A DNA stretch of 64,000 nucleotides, taken from NCBI GenBank assembly GCA_902363735.1, contig CABJBA010000001.1, positions 434,001 through 498,000 on the forward strand. Direction: 5' to 3'. The translations under genes and the position numbers were made by a program. Positions within the stretch are counted from its first letter, which is position 1, and every line of letters begins with the position of its first letter. This stretch comes from Clostridiaceae bacterium (lineage in GTDB: Bacteria; Bacillota; Clostridia; Lachnospirales; Lachnospiraceae). This document shows, piece after piece, positions 44,040-53,080 of the stretch. Under the pieces are notes generated by a model, which saw only the letters and a list, made by a program, of their open reading frames with translations, was not told where the DNA came from and searched no databases.

Positions 44040-45845
44040 TTAAGCATCATTCCATTTCCCCGGTATTAAAATTTCTATAACGGTACCTTTTTCAGAACTG
44101 TTTGCTATTTTTAAATAATACTCCCTACCAAAATGGAGTTTAATGCGCTCTGCGATATTTTTAAGACCAATGCTGTTCTCCCCTTCTTCCTTCACCACTT
44201 CCAGTGATAACCAATGAGAATCCGGACTGGTAATCAATTTATTAATTTCTTCCACCCGATCTGGATGCATGCCCTTCCCATTATCACTAATTTGGAGAAG
44301 TAAATTATCTTCCTGTGTTACAGTTCCCTTTAAGTTAATATGAAGCGGTGTATTATACCCTTTAAATCCATGCTCTATGCTGTTCTCAATAACAGGCTGC
44401 AGCACCATGGAAATTATAGAAGAGTTCAAAATCTTCTCTTCTAAATCCATATTGAGGGAAAACATATTATAAAACCGCATGTTCTGAAGCTTTACATAGT
44501 TCGCAACATAGTCGACCTCATCTTTTATTAAATTAGCAGTGGTCTGTTTGCTTAGCGCATTGCGAAACATTTTAGCAAGAATTTTAATCATTTCTGCAAC
44601 TTCATCATCCCCATTTACCAGTGCCTTCATTCGAATAGAATCCAGTGTATTGTAAAGCATATGTGGATTTATCTGGGTCTGAAGAGCTAGGAATTTTGCA
44701 TTTTTTTCCTTGATTTCAGCTATATAAACCTCCTCAATCAGTGTTTTGATTTTTATAACCATGTGGTTATAGCTGGTTACCAGATTGCCAATTTCATCAT
44801 TCGACTCTTTTTGAATCAAGACCTTATATTGGCCTTGCTCTACCTGATTCATTCTCTGCTGCATCTTCCTGATAGGTTTTGTTATCGTCCGGCTGAACAA
44901 GGCAGAGATTACAACAACAATGCCAATACATGCCAGTAGGGCAAAAATTGTTACGAAACCGATTTTATTGATCTTAAACAATAAGTCACTCCGTGGAATG
45001 ACCGCATTGATTTTTAAACCTCCCCTCTTTGTTTCGTTTGTCAAGATCAGATAATCACTGGCTCTCTTATTAAACAGGAACGGATTATCTGTATCCTGTG
45101 CCTGTTCCCATGTGATTCTTCCACTTGCTACATCGGAATCGTATAAGATTCCATTGTAAGCATCCGTAATGCTGATTTTTATATTATAGTTATTTCGAGC
45201 CAGAAGAAAACCGTCACTTAATTTAATCAAACTGGAGGGTTCTAAATCAATTAAAAGAACGCCTACGTATGCACCTACATTGTTAAAAATCTGTCTTCCT
45301 ACCGTTAACGTGATCCCATTTGAATTTCTGTCATAATAAGATTTGTCATGTATTGAAGTAATTGTCAATTTATCTTCTGCTTTCATGATTCTGCTTAGCC
45401 AAACTTGGTCATTTAATCTTTTAACTTCAACATTGGCCCCATCAGTATTAAATTGATAAAGGCAATCATTTTTTGTCAAGAAAATGATTCCCTTAATTTC
45501 CGGTTTAAGAGTCATCAGACGCAGCATAATCTTTCGCACATCCAGTTGTATGTTCACCTGCTCCAGTATGGAATAATTTGTGCTGTCACCTAGTCTGTAA
45601 ATAACATCATTATCCACAAGTACCGATTTTGTCACCTTATCATATTCCTCAATAAGGTCATCAATATTTGTAACGATTTGAGAACTAAAGACTGAAGCAA
45701 ATTCCAATGAAGCCTCTTCGAGGTTATCAGCCGATACCTTATAGATAATCATACTCATTGCCAAAAGGGGGACAAGGCATGCCAAAAGATAGCTCAATAT
45801 GAGCTTTTTTCCTATTTTCATATCCCTGAAAGCGCCTTTTCTCAT
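44040..45845 (-). CDS. YesM-like sensor histidine kinase
   Basis: A 601-residue membrane kinase with one membrane segment near residue 20 and another near residue 300, enclosing a Cache-like extracellular sensor. A HAMP domain follows (SRTITKPIRKMQQRMNQVEQ). The His_kinase domain has FLALQTQINPHMLYNTLDSI with the phospho-histidine, and the ATPase domain has PVIENSIEHGFKG and LLLQISDNGKGMHPD. It pairs with the adjacent response regulator. The ATG follows AGGGAGG. Confidence 0.9.
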   Translation of the reverse strand: MRKGAFRDMKIGKKLILSYLLACLVPLLAMSMIIYKVSADNLEEASLEFASVFSSQIVTNIDDLIEEYDKVTKSVLVDNDVIYRLGDSTNYSILEQVNIQLDVRKIMLRLMTLKPEIKGIIFLTKNDCLYQFNTDGANVEVKRLNDQVWLSRIMKAEDKLTITSIHDKSYYDRNSNGITLTVGRQIFNNVGAYVGVLLIDLEPSSLIKLSDGFLLARNNYNIKISITDAYNGILYDSDVASGRITWEQAQDTDNPFLFNKRASDYLILTNETKRGGLKINAVIPRSDLLFKINKIGFVTIFALLACIGIVVVISALFSRTITKPIRKMQQRMNQVEQGQYKVLIQKESNDEIGNLVTSYNHMVIKIKTLIEEVYIAEIKEKNAKFLALQTQINPHMLYNTLDSIRMKALVNGDDEVAEMIKILAKMFRNALSKQTTANLIKDEVDYVANYVKLQNMRFYNMFSLNMDLEEKILNSSIISMVLQPVIENSIEHGFKGYNTPLHINLKGTVTQEDNLLLQISDNGKGMHPDRVEEINKLITSPDSHWLSLEVVKEEGENSIGLKNIAERIKLHFGREYYLKIANSSEKGTVIEILIPGKWNDA

Positions 45846-45926
45846 CTTGTCCTCCCTAATAAAGCATATTTATAATCATCCCAAGCAGCAGGAGGGTTTT
45901 TCATGCCACTTAGTCGATATATTTAT

Positions 45927-46607
45927 TGCTTTATTTTCTCATACCATTCTCCAGCTGCCTTAGTCACCGCTTCTCCGCCCGAAGCATACCATTTTTCTAC
46001 AAATTCATCAAATTTATCAATAGGATATTCTCCTGTAATGATTTTAGATGCGTATTCCACATACAGAGAGTCCTGTTCATAATATCAGGATACGTTTCAT
46101 ATATACTCGTTGGTATGCCATTTTCAGCAATCAGTTTTCCGTATTCAGGCATTTTTGCCAAATTAGCAACACTCATATCGACAGACCATGAAGTCTCATC
46201 CGTTCTAATGTTTTCCAATAGCTGTGTTACACTCCTCACTGTAGAAATGTCAGTACCAGGTTTGGTTTCACGCCTATTGAATTATAGATTGATTCTGCCT
46301 TTTATTTGTTGTCTGTGCCCAATGGAAGTACACCCCAATCCGATTCGAACTTATCTTTCTTTCCCAGCCAGCTTTATCATTTAACAGTGTTTCCTGATCA
46401 ATAAGCCCTTCCTTGTATAACTCACTCATAAACTGAAGAGCGTCTTTCATATTTTTAGTTACAGCAGAATAGGTCAGTCTCCCGTCGTAAATATACCATT
46501 GTGGATTTCCTTCCCACATAACAATTCCGTACATGGAGAATAAATGATCCATCCACCTGGCCTCCTGACGTCACCAGTAGGAATTTCAGCCACCTGACCG
46601 TTTCCAT
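45927..46607 (-). pseudogene. Decayed partial duplicate of the solute-binding protein gene
   Basis: The minus strand carries pieces of the gene at 46712-48301 in different frames: GNGQVAEIPTG, then MDHLFSMYGIVMWEGNPQWY and MKDALQFMSELYKEGLIDQE, then SVTQLLENIRTDETSWSVDM and MPEYGKLIAENGIPTSIYET, then the C-terminal FDEFVEKWYASGGEAVTKAA. The first half of the gene is absent, about 100 residues are deleted in the middle, and several frameshifts and stops interrupt it. It arose by tandem duplication and lies between the live gene and the kinase gene. Confidence 0.85.
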
Positions 46608-46671
46608 AATTTATTATATGAGTTTGTCTAATCCTTTACACAATATATTAGGCTGTTTATTAATGGTCCAA

Positions 46672-46696
46672 GCAGCAAAGATTTTCTCTTTGCTGC
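46672..46696 (-). terminator. Hairpin after the solute-binding protein gene
   Basis: GCAGCAAAG (46672-46680) and CTTTGCTGC (46688-46696) are a perfect 9-bp inverted repeat with a 7-nt loop, 15 bp after the stop of the binding protein on the minus strand. No T-run follows, so it may stabilise the 3' end or reduce read-through to the kinase genes. Confidence 0.5.
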
Positions 46697-46711
46697 CCGG
46701 CTGACATCTTA

Positions 46712-48301
46712 TTATTGTTGCGTTGTTGCATACCATTCTCTGGCTGCATTTGTCACATCTTCTCCGCCGGAAGTATACCATTTTTCTACAAATTCATCAA
46801 ATTTATCGATAGAATATTCTCCAGCAATTATTTTAGAAGCATATTCCACATATAAGGTTCTGTTCATAATGTCAGGATACCCTTCATAAACGCTATTCGG
46901 CATACCATCTCCAGCAATGAGCTTGCCATATTCAGGCATCTTTATCAAGTTATCAATGGCCATATCGACAGACCAAGCAGTCTCCTCCGTTCTAACGGCT
47001 TCCAATAGCTGTCTAACACCTTCTACTGTAGAAATTTCCTTCGCTGGCAATAATAACAGATTTTCCATGGTCTTTTTATCTTCCGGAAGAAGCTTCAACT
47101 CTCCGTCTACCATTTCGGAGTGCATTCCTTCTACTCCAAGGAAGAAATTCAGCCATAAATCCTTATTTCCATATGCGTCAAGAACTTTCAAGCAGGCGTC
47201 AATTTCTTCCTGATCATCGGTATTCTTAACAACCCACTGGATTCCTTTACTCATTTTCTCTGTGTAAAATCCTTCATAACCCGGCGCACTGATGGGAGGC
47301 ACTACTGCCAAGTCTGGCCTCACGCCTGTTGAGTTGAAAATAGAGTCTGCCTTTTGATTGATTGTAAATGCATTATGGAAGTACTCTCCGACTTGATTTG
47401 AAGCAAGCTTTCCCTCCCAGGCAGCTTTATCATTTAACAGTGTTTCCTGATCCATAAGCCCTTCCTTGTATAACTCACTCATAAACTGAAGGGCATCTTT
47501 CATATTCTGAGTCACCCCTGAATAGGTCAGCTCTCCGTTATAAATGTCCCACTGGGGATTTCCTTCCCACATAGCAATTCCATACATGGAAAATAAATGA
47601 TCCATCCATCTGGCCTCCTGACGTCCGCCGGTAGGAATTTCATCTGCTTGACCGTTCCCATTTGGATCCTGCGTTTTAAACGCACGCAGTACATTTACAT
47701 ACTCTTCCTGTGTCTGAGGCATAGGCAATCCCAACTTATCAAGCCAATCCTGCCGGATAATTCCGCCACTCATCGGATAATCAACCACCGTGGGAATCAT
47801 ATAGATTCTGCCGTTTCCATTTGGATCGTAGGAACGAATTACATCCCAGACCTCCTTCGGAATTGATTCCCATAAATGGGGCGCCTTTTCCGGTAAGAGA
47901 TCCGTCAAATCAAGCAGCGCTCCATTCTTAACCAGGTCTACTTCCATACCATTAACAGGAAGAAAAATATCAGGCATTTCACCAGAAGCAATTTTTAAAT
48001 TTAACTGCTCCTGATATGTAGTTCCACCATTCCATTCCACATAGGGTGAAACGAGTCCCACCCCGATTATATCCTTATAAAAATTGTATAGAGCCCCATC
48101 TTTTTTCACCTCCAGGAAACCATCATTAACGTTCCAGATTTCCAAATCCACTGTCTTAGCAGGCGTAGAGCCACTTTCCGTAGACTTAATCGCAGATTCT
48201 GTTCCTTCCGTTTCCTTGCCTGTTTCTTTTGAACATCCGGTTAATGTCGGTAATACCATCGCTCCAACAAGTACAAGAGCAATTATTTTGTTCCATTTCA
48301 T
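46712..48301 (-). CDS. ABC transporter solute-binding lipoprotein (LplA-like)
   Basis: A 529-residue extracellular sugar-binding protein. The signal peptide ends in the lipobox LTGCSKETG, giving a lipid-anchored Cys at about residue 23. A Ser/Thr/Glu linker is followed by the periplasmic-binding fold (NVNDGFLEVKKDGALYNFYK; SGEMPDIFLPVNGMEVDLVK; DYPMSGGIIRQDWLDKLGLP). Size and context (two LplB/LplC-type permeases and a YesMN pair) point to oligosaccharide import. AGGAGG-like GGGAGG precedes the ATG. The ATPase is not in the locus; a shared MsmX-type ATPase is likely. Confidence 0.9.
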   Translation of the reverse strand: MKWNKIIALVLVGAMVLPTLTGCSKETGKETEGTESAIKSTESGSTPAKTVDLEIWNVNDGFLEVKKDGALYNFYKDIIGVGLVSPYVEWNGGTTYQEQLNLKIASGEMPDIFLPVNGMEVDLVKNGALLDLTDLLPEKAPHLWESIPKEVWDVIRSYDPNGNGRIYMIPTVVDYPMSGGIIRQDWLDKLGLPMPQTQEEYVNVLRAFKTQDPNGNGQADEIPTGGRQEARWMDHLFSMYGIAMWEGNPQWDIYNGELTYSGVTQNMKDALQFMSELYKEGLMDQETLLNDKAAWEGKLASNQVGEYFHNAFTINQKADSIFNSTGVRPDLAVVPPISAPGYEGFYTEKMSKGIQWVVKNTDDQEEIDACLKVLDAYGNKDLWLNFFLGVEGMHSEMVDGELKLLPEDKKTMENLLLLPAKEISTVEGVRQLLEAVRTEETAWSVDMAIDNLIKMPEYGKLIAGDGMPNSVYEGYPDIMNRTLYVEYASKIIAGEYSIDKFDEFVEKWYTSGGEDVTNAAREWYATTQQ

Positions 48302-48370
48302 TTCGTAAACCTCCCATGTTTTATTATATTAATTTTTTTAATACCATACATTATACTTCTTCTAACAACT

Positions 48371-49243
48371 TTAGCCTTTTACAGACCCGAGCATAGCTCC
48401 CTTGGCAAAATACTTCAAAAGCCATGGATAAATTGCTATAATCGGAATAATGGCAAACACAACCGCCGCTGCACTTAATGTACTTTCAGTATAGTTTACA
48501 TTGCTCACTGCCACTATATTAGCAAGATCACTTCCTCCGCTGATTAATTGCTTTATCTTTAATTGCAGTGGAAACAGTTCTGTTTTCTGTATAAACATGA
48601 CTGGAGTCTGAAACTGATTCCATATTGTCACTGCATAGAACAATCCTACGGTTGCAAGAACCGCTTTAGAGGACGGGAGTACGATCTTATAAAGAATTTG
48701 GAAACACCCACATCCATCAATCATGGCCGCCTCCTCCACTTCCTTCGGAAACTGTTGAAAAAAAGTCCTCATGATAGCAAGATTATAAGCGCTCAAAATA
48801 TGAGGTAAAATCAGCACCAACGGATTATTAAGCAGACCTAGTCCCTTAACCGTTAAGAAATACGGAACGACAGGAGCTTTAAAAATCATGGTAATGATTA
48901 CAATTAGCATTAATAACCTACCTAATTTAAAATCTTTTTTAGAAAGAGGATAGGCCATCAAAGCCGTAATCATCAAAGCAAGTGTCGTACCAATAACCGT
49001 CGTAATGAAACTAATAAAAAAAGCTCTCCAAAGTCCTATATCTGATAAAATGTACTTCCAAGAATCAAAGGTAAAACCTACAGGCAATAAATTGATAATA
49101 TTCATATCTGAAGCTGCTTTAGAGCTGAGGGATCTTGCAATTACCGTAAGAAGAGGGATCAATGCAATAAGTCCCAATATTCCAAGAAGAAGAGTTATTA
49201 TCCCTACAAAAAACCGATCTTTCGTCGATTCTCTCATCACCAT
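48371..49243 (-). CDS. Carbohydrate ABC permease (LplC/YtcP-like)
   Basis: A 290-residue inner membrane permease with six hydrophobic segments. The EAA loop is EVEEAAMIDGCGCFQILYKI followed by VLPSSKAVLATVGLFYAVTI, the site that docks the ATPase. The C-terminus YPWLLKYFAKGAMLGSVKG is typical of this subfamily. It overlaps the first permease gene by 7 nt and precedes the binding-protein gene by 69 nt. Confidence 0.92.
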   Translation of the reverse strand: MVMRESTKDRFFVGIITLLLGILGLIALIPLLTVIARSLSSKAASDMNIINLLPVGFTFDSWKYILSDIGLWRAFFISFITTVIGTTLALMITALMAYPLSKKDFKLGRLLMLIVIITMIFKAPVVPYFLTVKGLGLLNNPLVLILPHILSAYNLAIMRTFFQQFPKEVEEAAMIDGCGCFQILYKIVLPSSKAVLATVGLFYAVTIWNQFQTPVMFIQKTELFPLQLKIKQLISGGSDLANIVAVSNVNYTESTLSAAAVVFAIIPIIAIYPWLLKYFAKGAMLGSVKG

Positions 49244-50196
49244 AATCCTCCATCATCCGAAAATTTGTTAGCTAGTTTATTAAACGTCAATACAAGAATC
49301 AGGCCGATTGTTGATTGAAATAATCCTACTGCTGTTGTAAAGCTGTAACGGGCCTGCTGGATTCCTACGCGATAAACATACGTATCGAAAATATCTCCCA
49401 CACTGTAAGTCATAGGTGTCAACAAATTAAATACCTGCTCAAATCCCAGTTCAAGAAAACTTCCGATGCTCAGTAGGAATAAAGTTAAGATGGATGGAAT
49501 TATAAGTGGAAACGTAATATATTTCATTCTTGCAAACCTCGATGCACCATCTATTGCAGACGATTCATATAAAGCAGGATCAATTCCGCTGATGGCAGCC
49601 AAGTATACGACAGTTCCCCAACCTGCTTCCTTCCAAATTGAAGAGATTATATAAATGGGACGAAACCAAGATTCCTTCTGCATCGCCAGCAAAGTATCAA
49701 AACCCAAGAAATTACGTATATTGTTAAAAAGACCTCCTACTCCAAATATATCAAAAACCAGTCCTCCAACAATTACCCAGGAGAGAAAGTACGGAATATA
49801 AACTGCCGTTTGTATAGTCTTTTTCACCTTTAGATTTTTCACCTCATTAAGCATCAATGACAAAATTACCGGTATAGGGAATATTAAAACTGTCTTGCAT
49901 AATCCCAGAACCAGTGTGTTGGTAAATATCCGTATGAAATCAGGATATGTAATCAATGTTCTGAAATGCTTTAAACCAACCCAGTCGCTTCCGACGAAAC
50001 CTTTAAAAACGGAATAATCCTGAAATGCAATCACGCTTCCCAACATGGGAATGTACTTGAATATTAAAAAGAATATGACACCCGGAAGTACCATTACATA
50101 ATAAGGCCAGCATTTCTTTACATCACTGATAAGACTAGTTTTTTTCTTAAGCGGTGGCGCTAAAACTACCGCTGCAACTTTTCTTTTTCTTGTCAT
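49237..50196 (-). CDS. Carbohydrate ABC permease (LplB/YteP-like)
   Basis: A 319-residue permease with about six membrane segments. The start is set at the ATG at 50194-50196 (MTRKRKVAAVV) behind GGAGG. The family-typical N-terminal stretch is YYVMVLPGVIFFLIFKYIPM, and the EAA loop is ALYESSAIDGASRFARMKYI followed by TFPLIIP. It is the first gene of the importer operon. The 290 bp upstream (to the SDR gene) hold no gene that I can support. Confidence 0.92.
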   Translation of the reverse strand: MTRKRKVAAVVLAPPLKKKTSLISDVKKCWPYYVMVLPGVIFFLIFKYIPMLGSVIAFQDYSVFKGFVGSDWVGLKHFRTLITYPDFIRIFTNTLVLGLCKTVLIFPIPVILSLMLNEVKNLKVKKTIQTAVYIPYFLSWVIVGGLVFDIFGVGGLFNNIRNFLGFDTLLAMQKESWFRPIYIISSIWKEAGWGTVVYLAAISGIDPALYESSAIDGASRFARMKYITFPLIIPSILTLFLLSIGSFLELGFEQVFNLLTPMTYSVGDIFDTYVYRVGIQQARYSFTTAVGLFQSTIGLILVLTFNKLANKFSDDGGLW

Positions 50197-50486
50197 AAAA
50201 ACCTCCAACTCTTTCTTTAAATTCTTACACTTCCTTACATATATTATCTTATCTTTATACTCAGTCACAATAGAGTCTTTTTATATATTTCCATGGCTTT
50301 TTATAGTTTGTGTTATGAATTGGTTTTTTACATTTTTAACTTACTATAAGCAACTCATTAGTAAATTCTGGCTGACGGCTAAAAAGAGGGAGGATTTTAA
50401 AACAAAAATGGAGTGCTGCTCCACAGAGGATTTCTCATCTGTAAAGCAACGCCCCCTTGCAGAAAAAGTACACTTCATAAAAAATT

Positions 50487-51287
50487 CTAATGGATATTAG
50501 AATTCATAACTCTTTTTATCAATTTGATGGCAAACACAGGTGCAAGGCTGTATACAAAATTCATTGCCTTACAATCTTTTCCAATAAATACTCGGAAACG
50601 GTTATGTTCCATTGCATCAACAATCATTTCTGCCGCCTGCTTAGGGGACAGTAACTTCTTTGCTTTTGAATCTTCTGATACAGACTTACTTCCTTTAATA
50701 TCCGAATTTATTTTAATATCAGTGGCTACGCCACCCGGAAAAACAACAGTGGTGCGAACGTTCGTTCCTGTCAGTTCAGAATATAGAGATTCGGTCATAA
50801 CTTTCACTGCTGCTTTTGAAGCACCATAAATACCTTGTCCCGGTACAGGAAGAAACCCTCCCATGCTTGATACATTAATAATATGGGCCTCTGGGCGTTT
50901 CAGTAGAAGTGGCAAAAAAGCCTTTGTCATATAGAGAGTACCATAAAAATTCACATTCATTACACGGTCAATTCTTTCAAGCTCTAAATCATTAATATTG
51001 ATAAAAGGCTGAATAATACCGGCACAATTAATCAGTCCGTCTATATCTTTATAATTGTTTTCAGTTTTTTCTGCAAAAACAGATACACGTTCTCTGTTTG
51101 ATATATCAACAACATGAGTGGATAAGTTTTTGTTATTGCCTGAAATTCTATTGGTTTCCTCCAAAGCTGCCTGATTAATATCAACCGCAATAACGAATGA
51201 TCCTTTTGAAAGAAGTGTTAGTGCCAATTGTCTCCCTACGCCACTCCCTCCCCCAGTTACGATTATATTTTTATGATTCACTTTCAC
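50487..51287 (-). CDS. SDR family oxidoreductase
   Basis: A 266-residue classical short-chain dehydrogenase. The NAD(P) motif is IIVTGGGSGVGRQLALTLL, with NCAG in the fourth strand, the catalytic Ser in INVSSMGGF and the Tyr/Lys in YGASKAAVKVM. The C-terminus (NFVYSLAPVFAIKLIKRVM) is hydrophobic and may touch the membrane. I place the start at the GTG at 51285-51287 behind AGGAGG; the longer frame has no ribosome site. Substrate unknown. It diverges from the araC-type gene. Confidence 0.85.
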   Translation of the reverse strand: MKVNHKNIIVTGGGSGVGRQLALTLLSKGSFVIAVDINQAALEETNRISGNNKNLSTHVVDISNRERVSVFAEKTENNYKDIDGLINCAGIIQPFININDLELERIDRVMNVNFYGTLYMTKAFLPLLLKRPEAHIINVSSMGGFLPVPGQGIYGASKAAVKVMTESLYSELTGTNVRTTVVFPGGVATDIKINSDIKGSKSVSEDSKAKKLLSPKQAAEMIVDAMEHNRFRVFIGKDCKAMNFVYSLAPVFAIKLIKRVMNSNIH

Positions 51288-51697
51288 AATTATTACCTCC
51301 TGTAACTTTGTTTTTTCTTCGTTTTTCCTTTTTATTTTTAAAGAATTTTTTTTCGTTGGTCCGATCAACCATTGACGGCCTTCTGCAACTAAATTTATAA
51401 ACGTATATCCATATTGACTATCAAACCTTTCTTTTTAGAGTACCGTTTTATCTTAACCTATTGCAAAAACTTACTATGATTTAAATTGTTTTTTTACCAG
51501 TTCTAACAAAAATACTAACATTTTACTAATATAAATTTATGTACATGTACTACTATAATAGAGAAATGCATCATGATTACCTCATGCAATACAGAAAAAC
51601 GCCTCTACATTTTATACAATACTTTCAGGATTATCCTTGTATTTAAGTGCATATTGTGGTATGATGAATCACAAAAATGACACCAATTACAATTATA

Positions 51698-51784
51698 TGT
51701 TCAAAAATCACAGTTGTATTATCATTAATATAGCAATTTGAACATTGTCATTATCTTTGTTTTTGTAAAAGAACAGTATATAAT
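51698..51784 (+). promoter_or_regulatory. Probable promoter and operator of the AraC-type gene
   Basis: TGTTCAAA (51698-51705) and TTTGAACA (51737-51744) form an inverted repeat spaced by 31 nt. TATAAT is at 51779-51784, with a weak -35 (TTTGTT) 17 bp upstream. ATGTTC..AAAAAT also resembles the core in the element near 59800, so the AraC-type protein may bind all of these. The rest of 51288-51820 is A+T-rich with no gene. Confidence 0.4.
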
Positions 51785-51820
51785 TTATTATTAATATTGT
51801 AATGATTGGAGGTGATGCAG

Positions 51821-53041
51821 GTGCTTGGAAAGGAAGAACTTTTAGAAGCCTTTCAACAACTGACTGGTTGCTGCTATAATACATGGAACTGGAAATATGA
51901 TAAGCAATTTAACTTAATTAAGAGTAACTGTCCTCACGAAGCTTTATTTGATAAGCTCTTATTATCCGAAGGGCACCGTAAAACAATCGAAGAACATATG
52001 CGTAAGTGTCACGTACCTATTATTTATACAATTTCTGCCATATTGACGTGTATTATTTCATTTGAGAAATCGGAAAATAATATTACTGCTATATACATGA
52101 AAGGACCATTTTTTAAAGGATATAATGATGAGAAAAGTTATACGGATATCTTAAAAACACTATGTTTGGACCGAGAGAAAGAAGCCATTATGCGCTCATC
52201 TTTACAATCATTGCCAATGCTTACAACCTCTAGCATCATGCAGTTTGCACTGATGCTTCATTATAGTCTGAATGCTGAATCAATTTCTGCTTCTGAGGTT
52301 TTAACGTATAGTACGAAGGCACCAAAACACCGGAAACCCGGCAGGGTATTGTTGGATCAATTTGAGGGAACCAGCGGCTATTGGAATATTGAACAGGAAC
52401 TTCTTTATAAAGTACGAAACGGAGATCTAAGCTATCGTGATGTTATTGATCGGGCTTCCATATTCTCAACCTGGATTTACGACGGTGAAAAAATAGGTGT
52501 AGATTACTATAGACAACACATTCATGTACTTTTAACTCTGGTTTCACGCACTGCGGTAGAAGGTGGTCTTCCGCGTAAGACATCATTTTCGCTATGCTCT
52601 GAATACAGAAGAATGCTTAATAAATGTTACTCCGTCAGCGGTCTGACTGAACTAAGTGACGGTATGTTATCAGACTATATACAACGTGTCTATGAAATGC
52701 AGAAACTTTCCTCTTGCTCCAGCCCTATAAGAATGTGCTGTGCATATATAGATACACATCCCGGCGAAAAACTTTCACTTGATTTTCTGGCGAAAAAAGT
52801 TGGATATTCCGTTTATTACTTATCAAGAAAATTTGAGCAGGAAGTAGGCCTCTCCCTCACAGATTATATATGTAATAAGCGAATTGAAAGAGCCAAATAT
52901 ATGTTGACAAGTACTAATTTCAACATTGAAAATATTAGCGAAGAACTTGGATTCGGCTCAAGAAGCTATTTTACTTCTGTGTTCAGTAAGAATACTGGAG
53001 AAACACCCAGTGCTTATCGCAAAAGCAAAAGTACAATATAA
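51821..53041 (+). CDS. AraC family transcriptional activator
   Basis: A regulator of about 406 residues with a C-terminal AraC/XylS domain: LSLDFLAKKVGYSVYYLSRK (first helix-turn-helix) and FNIENISEELGFGSRSYFTS followed by VFSKNTGETPSAYRK (second). The N-terminal 280 residues form a sensor region with GCCYNTWNWKYDKQFNLIKS and CPHE, resembling PocR-type sensors. I favour the GTG at 51821, 8 nt after GGAGG; an ATG at 51815 is too close. It is the only plus-strand gene of the glycan locus and is probably its local regulator. Confidence 0.85.
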   Translation: MLGKEELLEAFQQLTGCCYNTWNWKYDKQFNLIKSNCPHEALFDKLLLSEGHRKTIEEHMRKCHVPIIYTISAILTCIISFEKSENNITAIYMKGPFFKGYNDEKSYTDILKTLCLDREKEAIMRSSLQSLPMLTTSSIMQFALMLHYSLNAESISASEVLTYSTKAPKHRKPGRVLLDQFEGTSGYWNIEQELLYKVRNGDLSYRDVIDRASIFSTWIYDGEKIGVDYYRQHIHVLLTLVSRTAVEGGLPRKTSFSLCSEYRRMLNKCYSVSGLTELSDGMLSDYIQRVYEMQKLSSCSSPIRMCCAYIDTHPGEKLSLDFLAKKVGYSVYYLSRKFEQEVGLSLTDYICNKRIERAKYMLTSTNFNIENISEELGFGSRSYFTSVFSKNTGETPSAYRKSKSTI

Positions 53042-53070
53042 GGAATGATTCTTTACTAAATCATTCCTTA
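53039..53070. terminator. Bidirectional terminator between araC-type and GH2 genes
   Basis: TAAGGAATGATT (53039-53050) and AATCATTCCTTA (53059-53070) form a perfect 12-bp stem with an 8-nt loop. It begins at the stop codon of the AraC-type gene and lies 11 bp from the stop of the converging GH2 gene. A/T-rich tails flank it on both sides. Confidence 0.8.
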
Positions 53071-53080
53071 TATTATTGTA

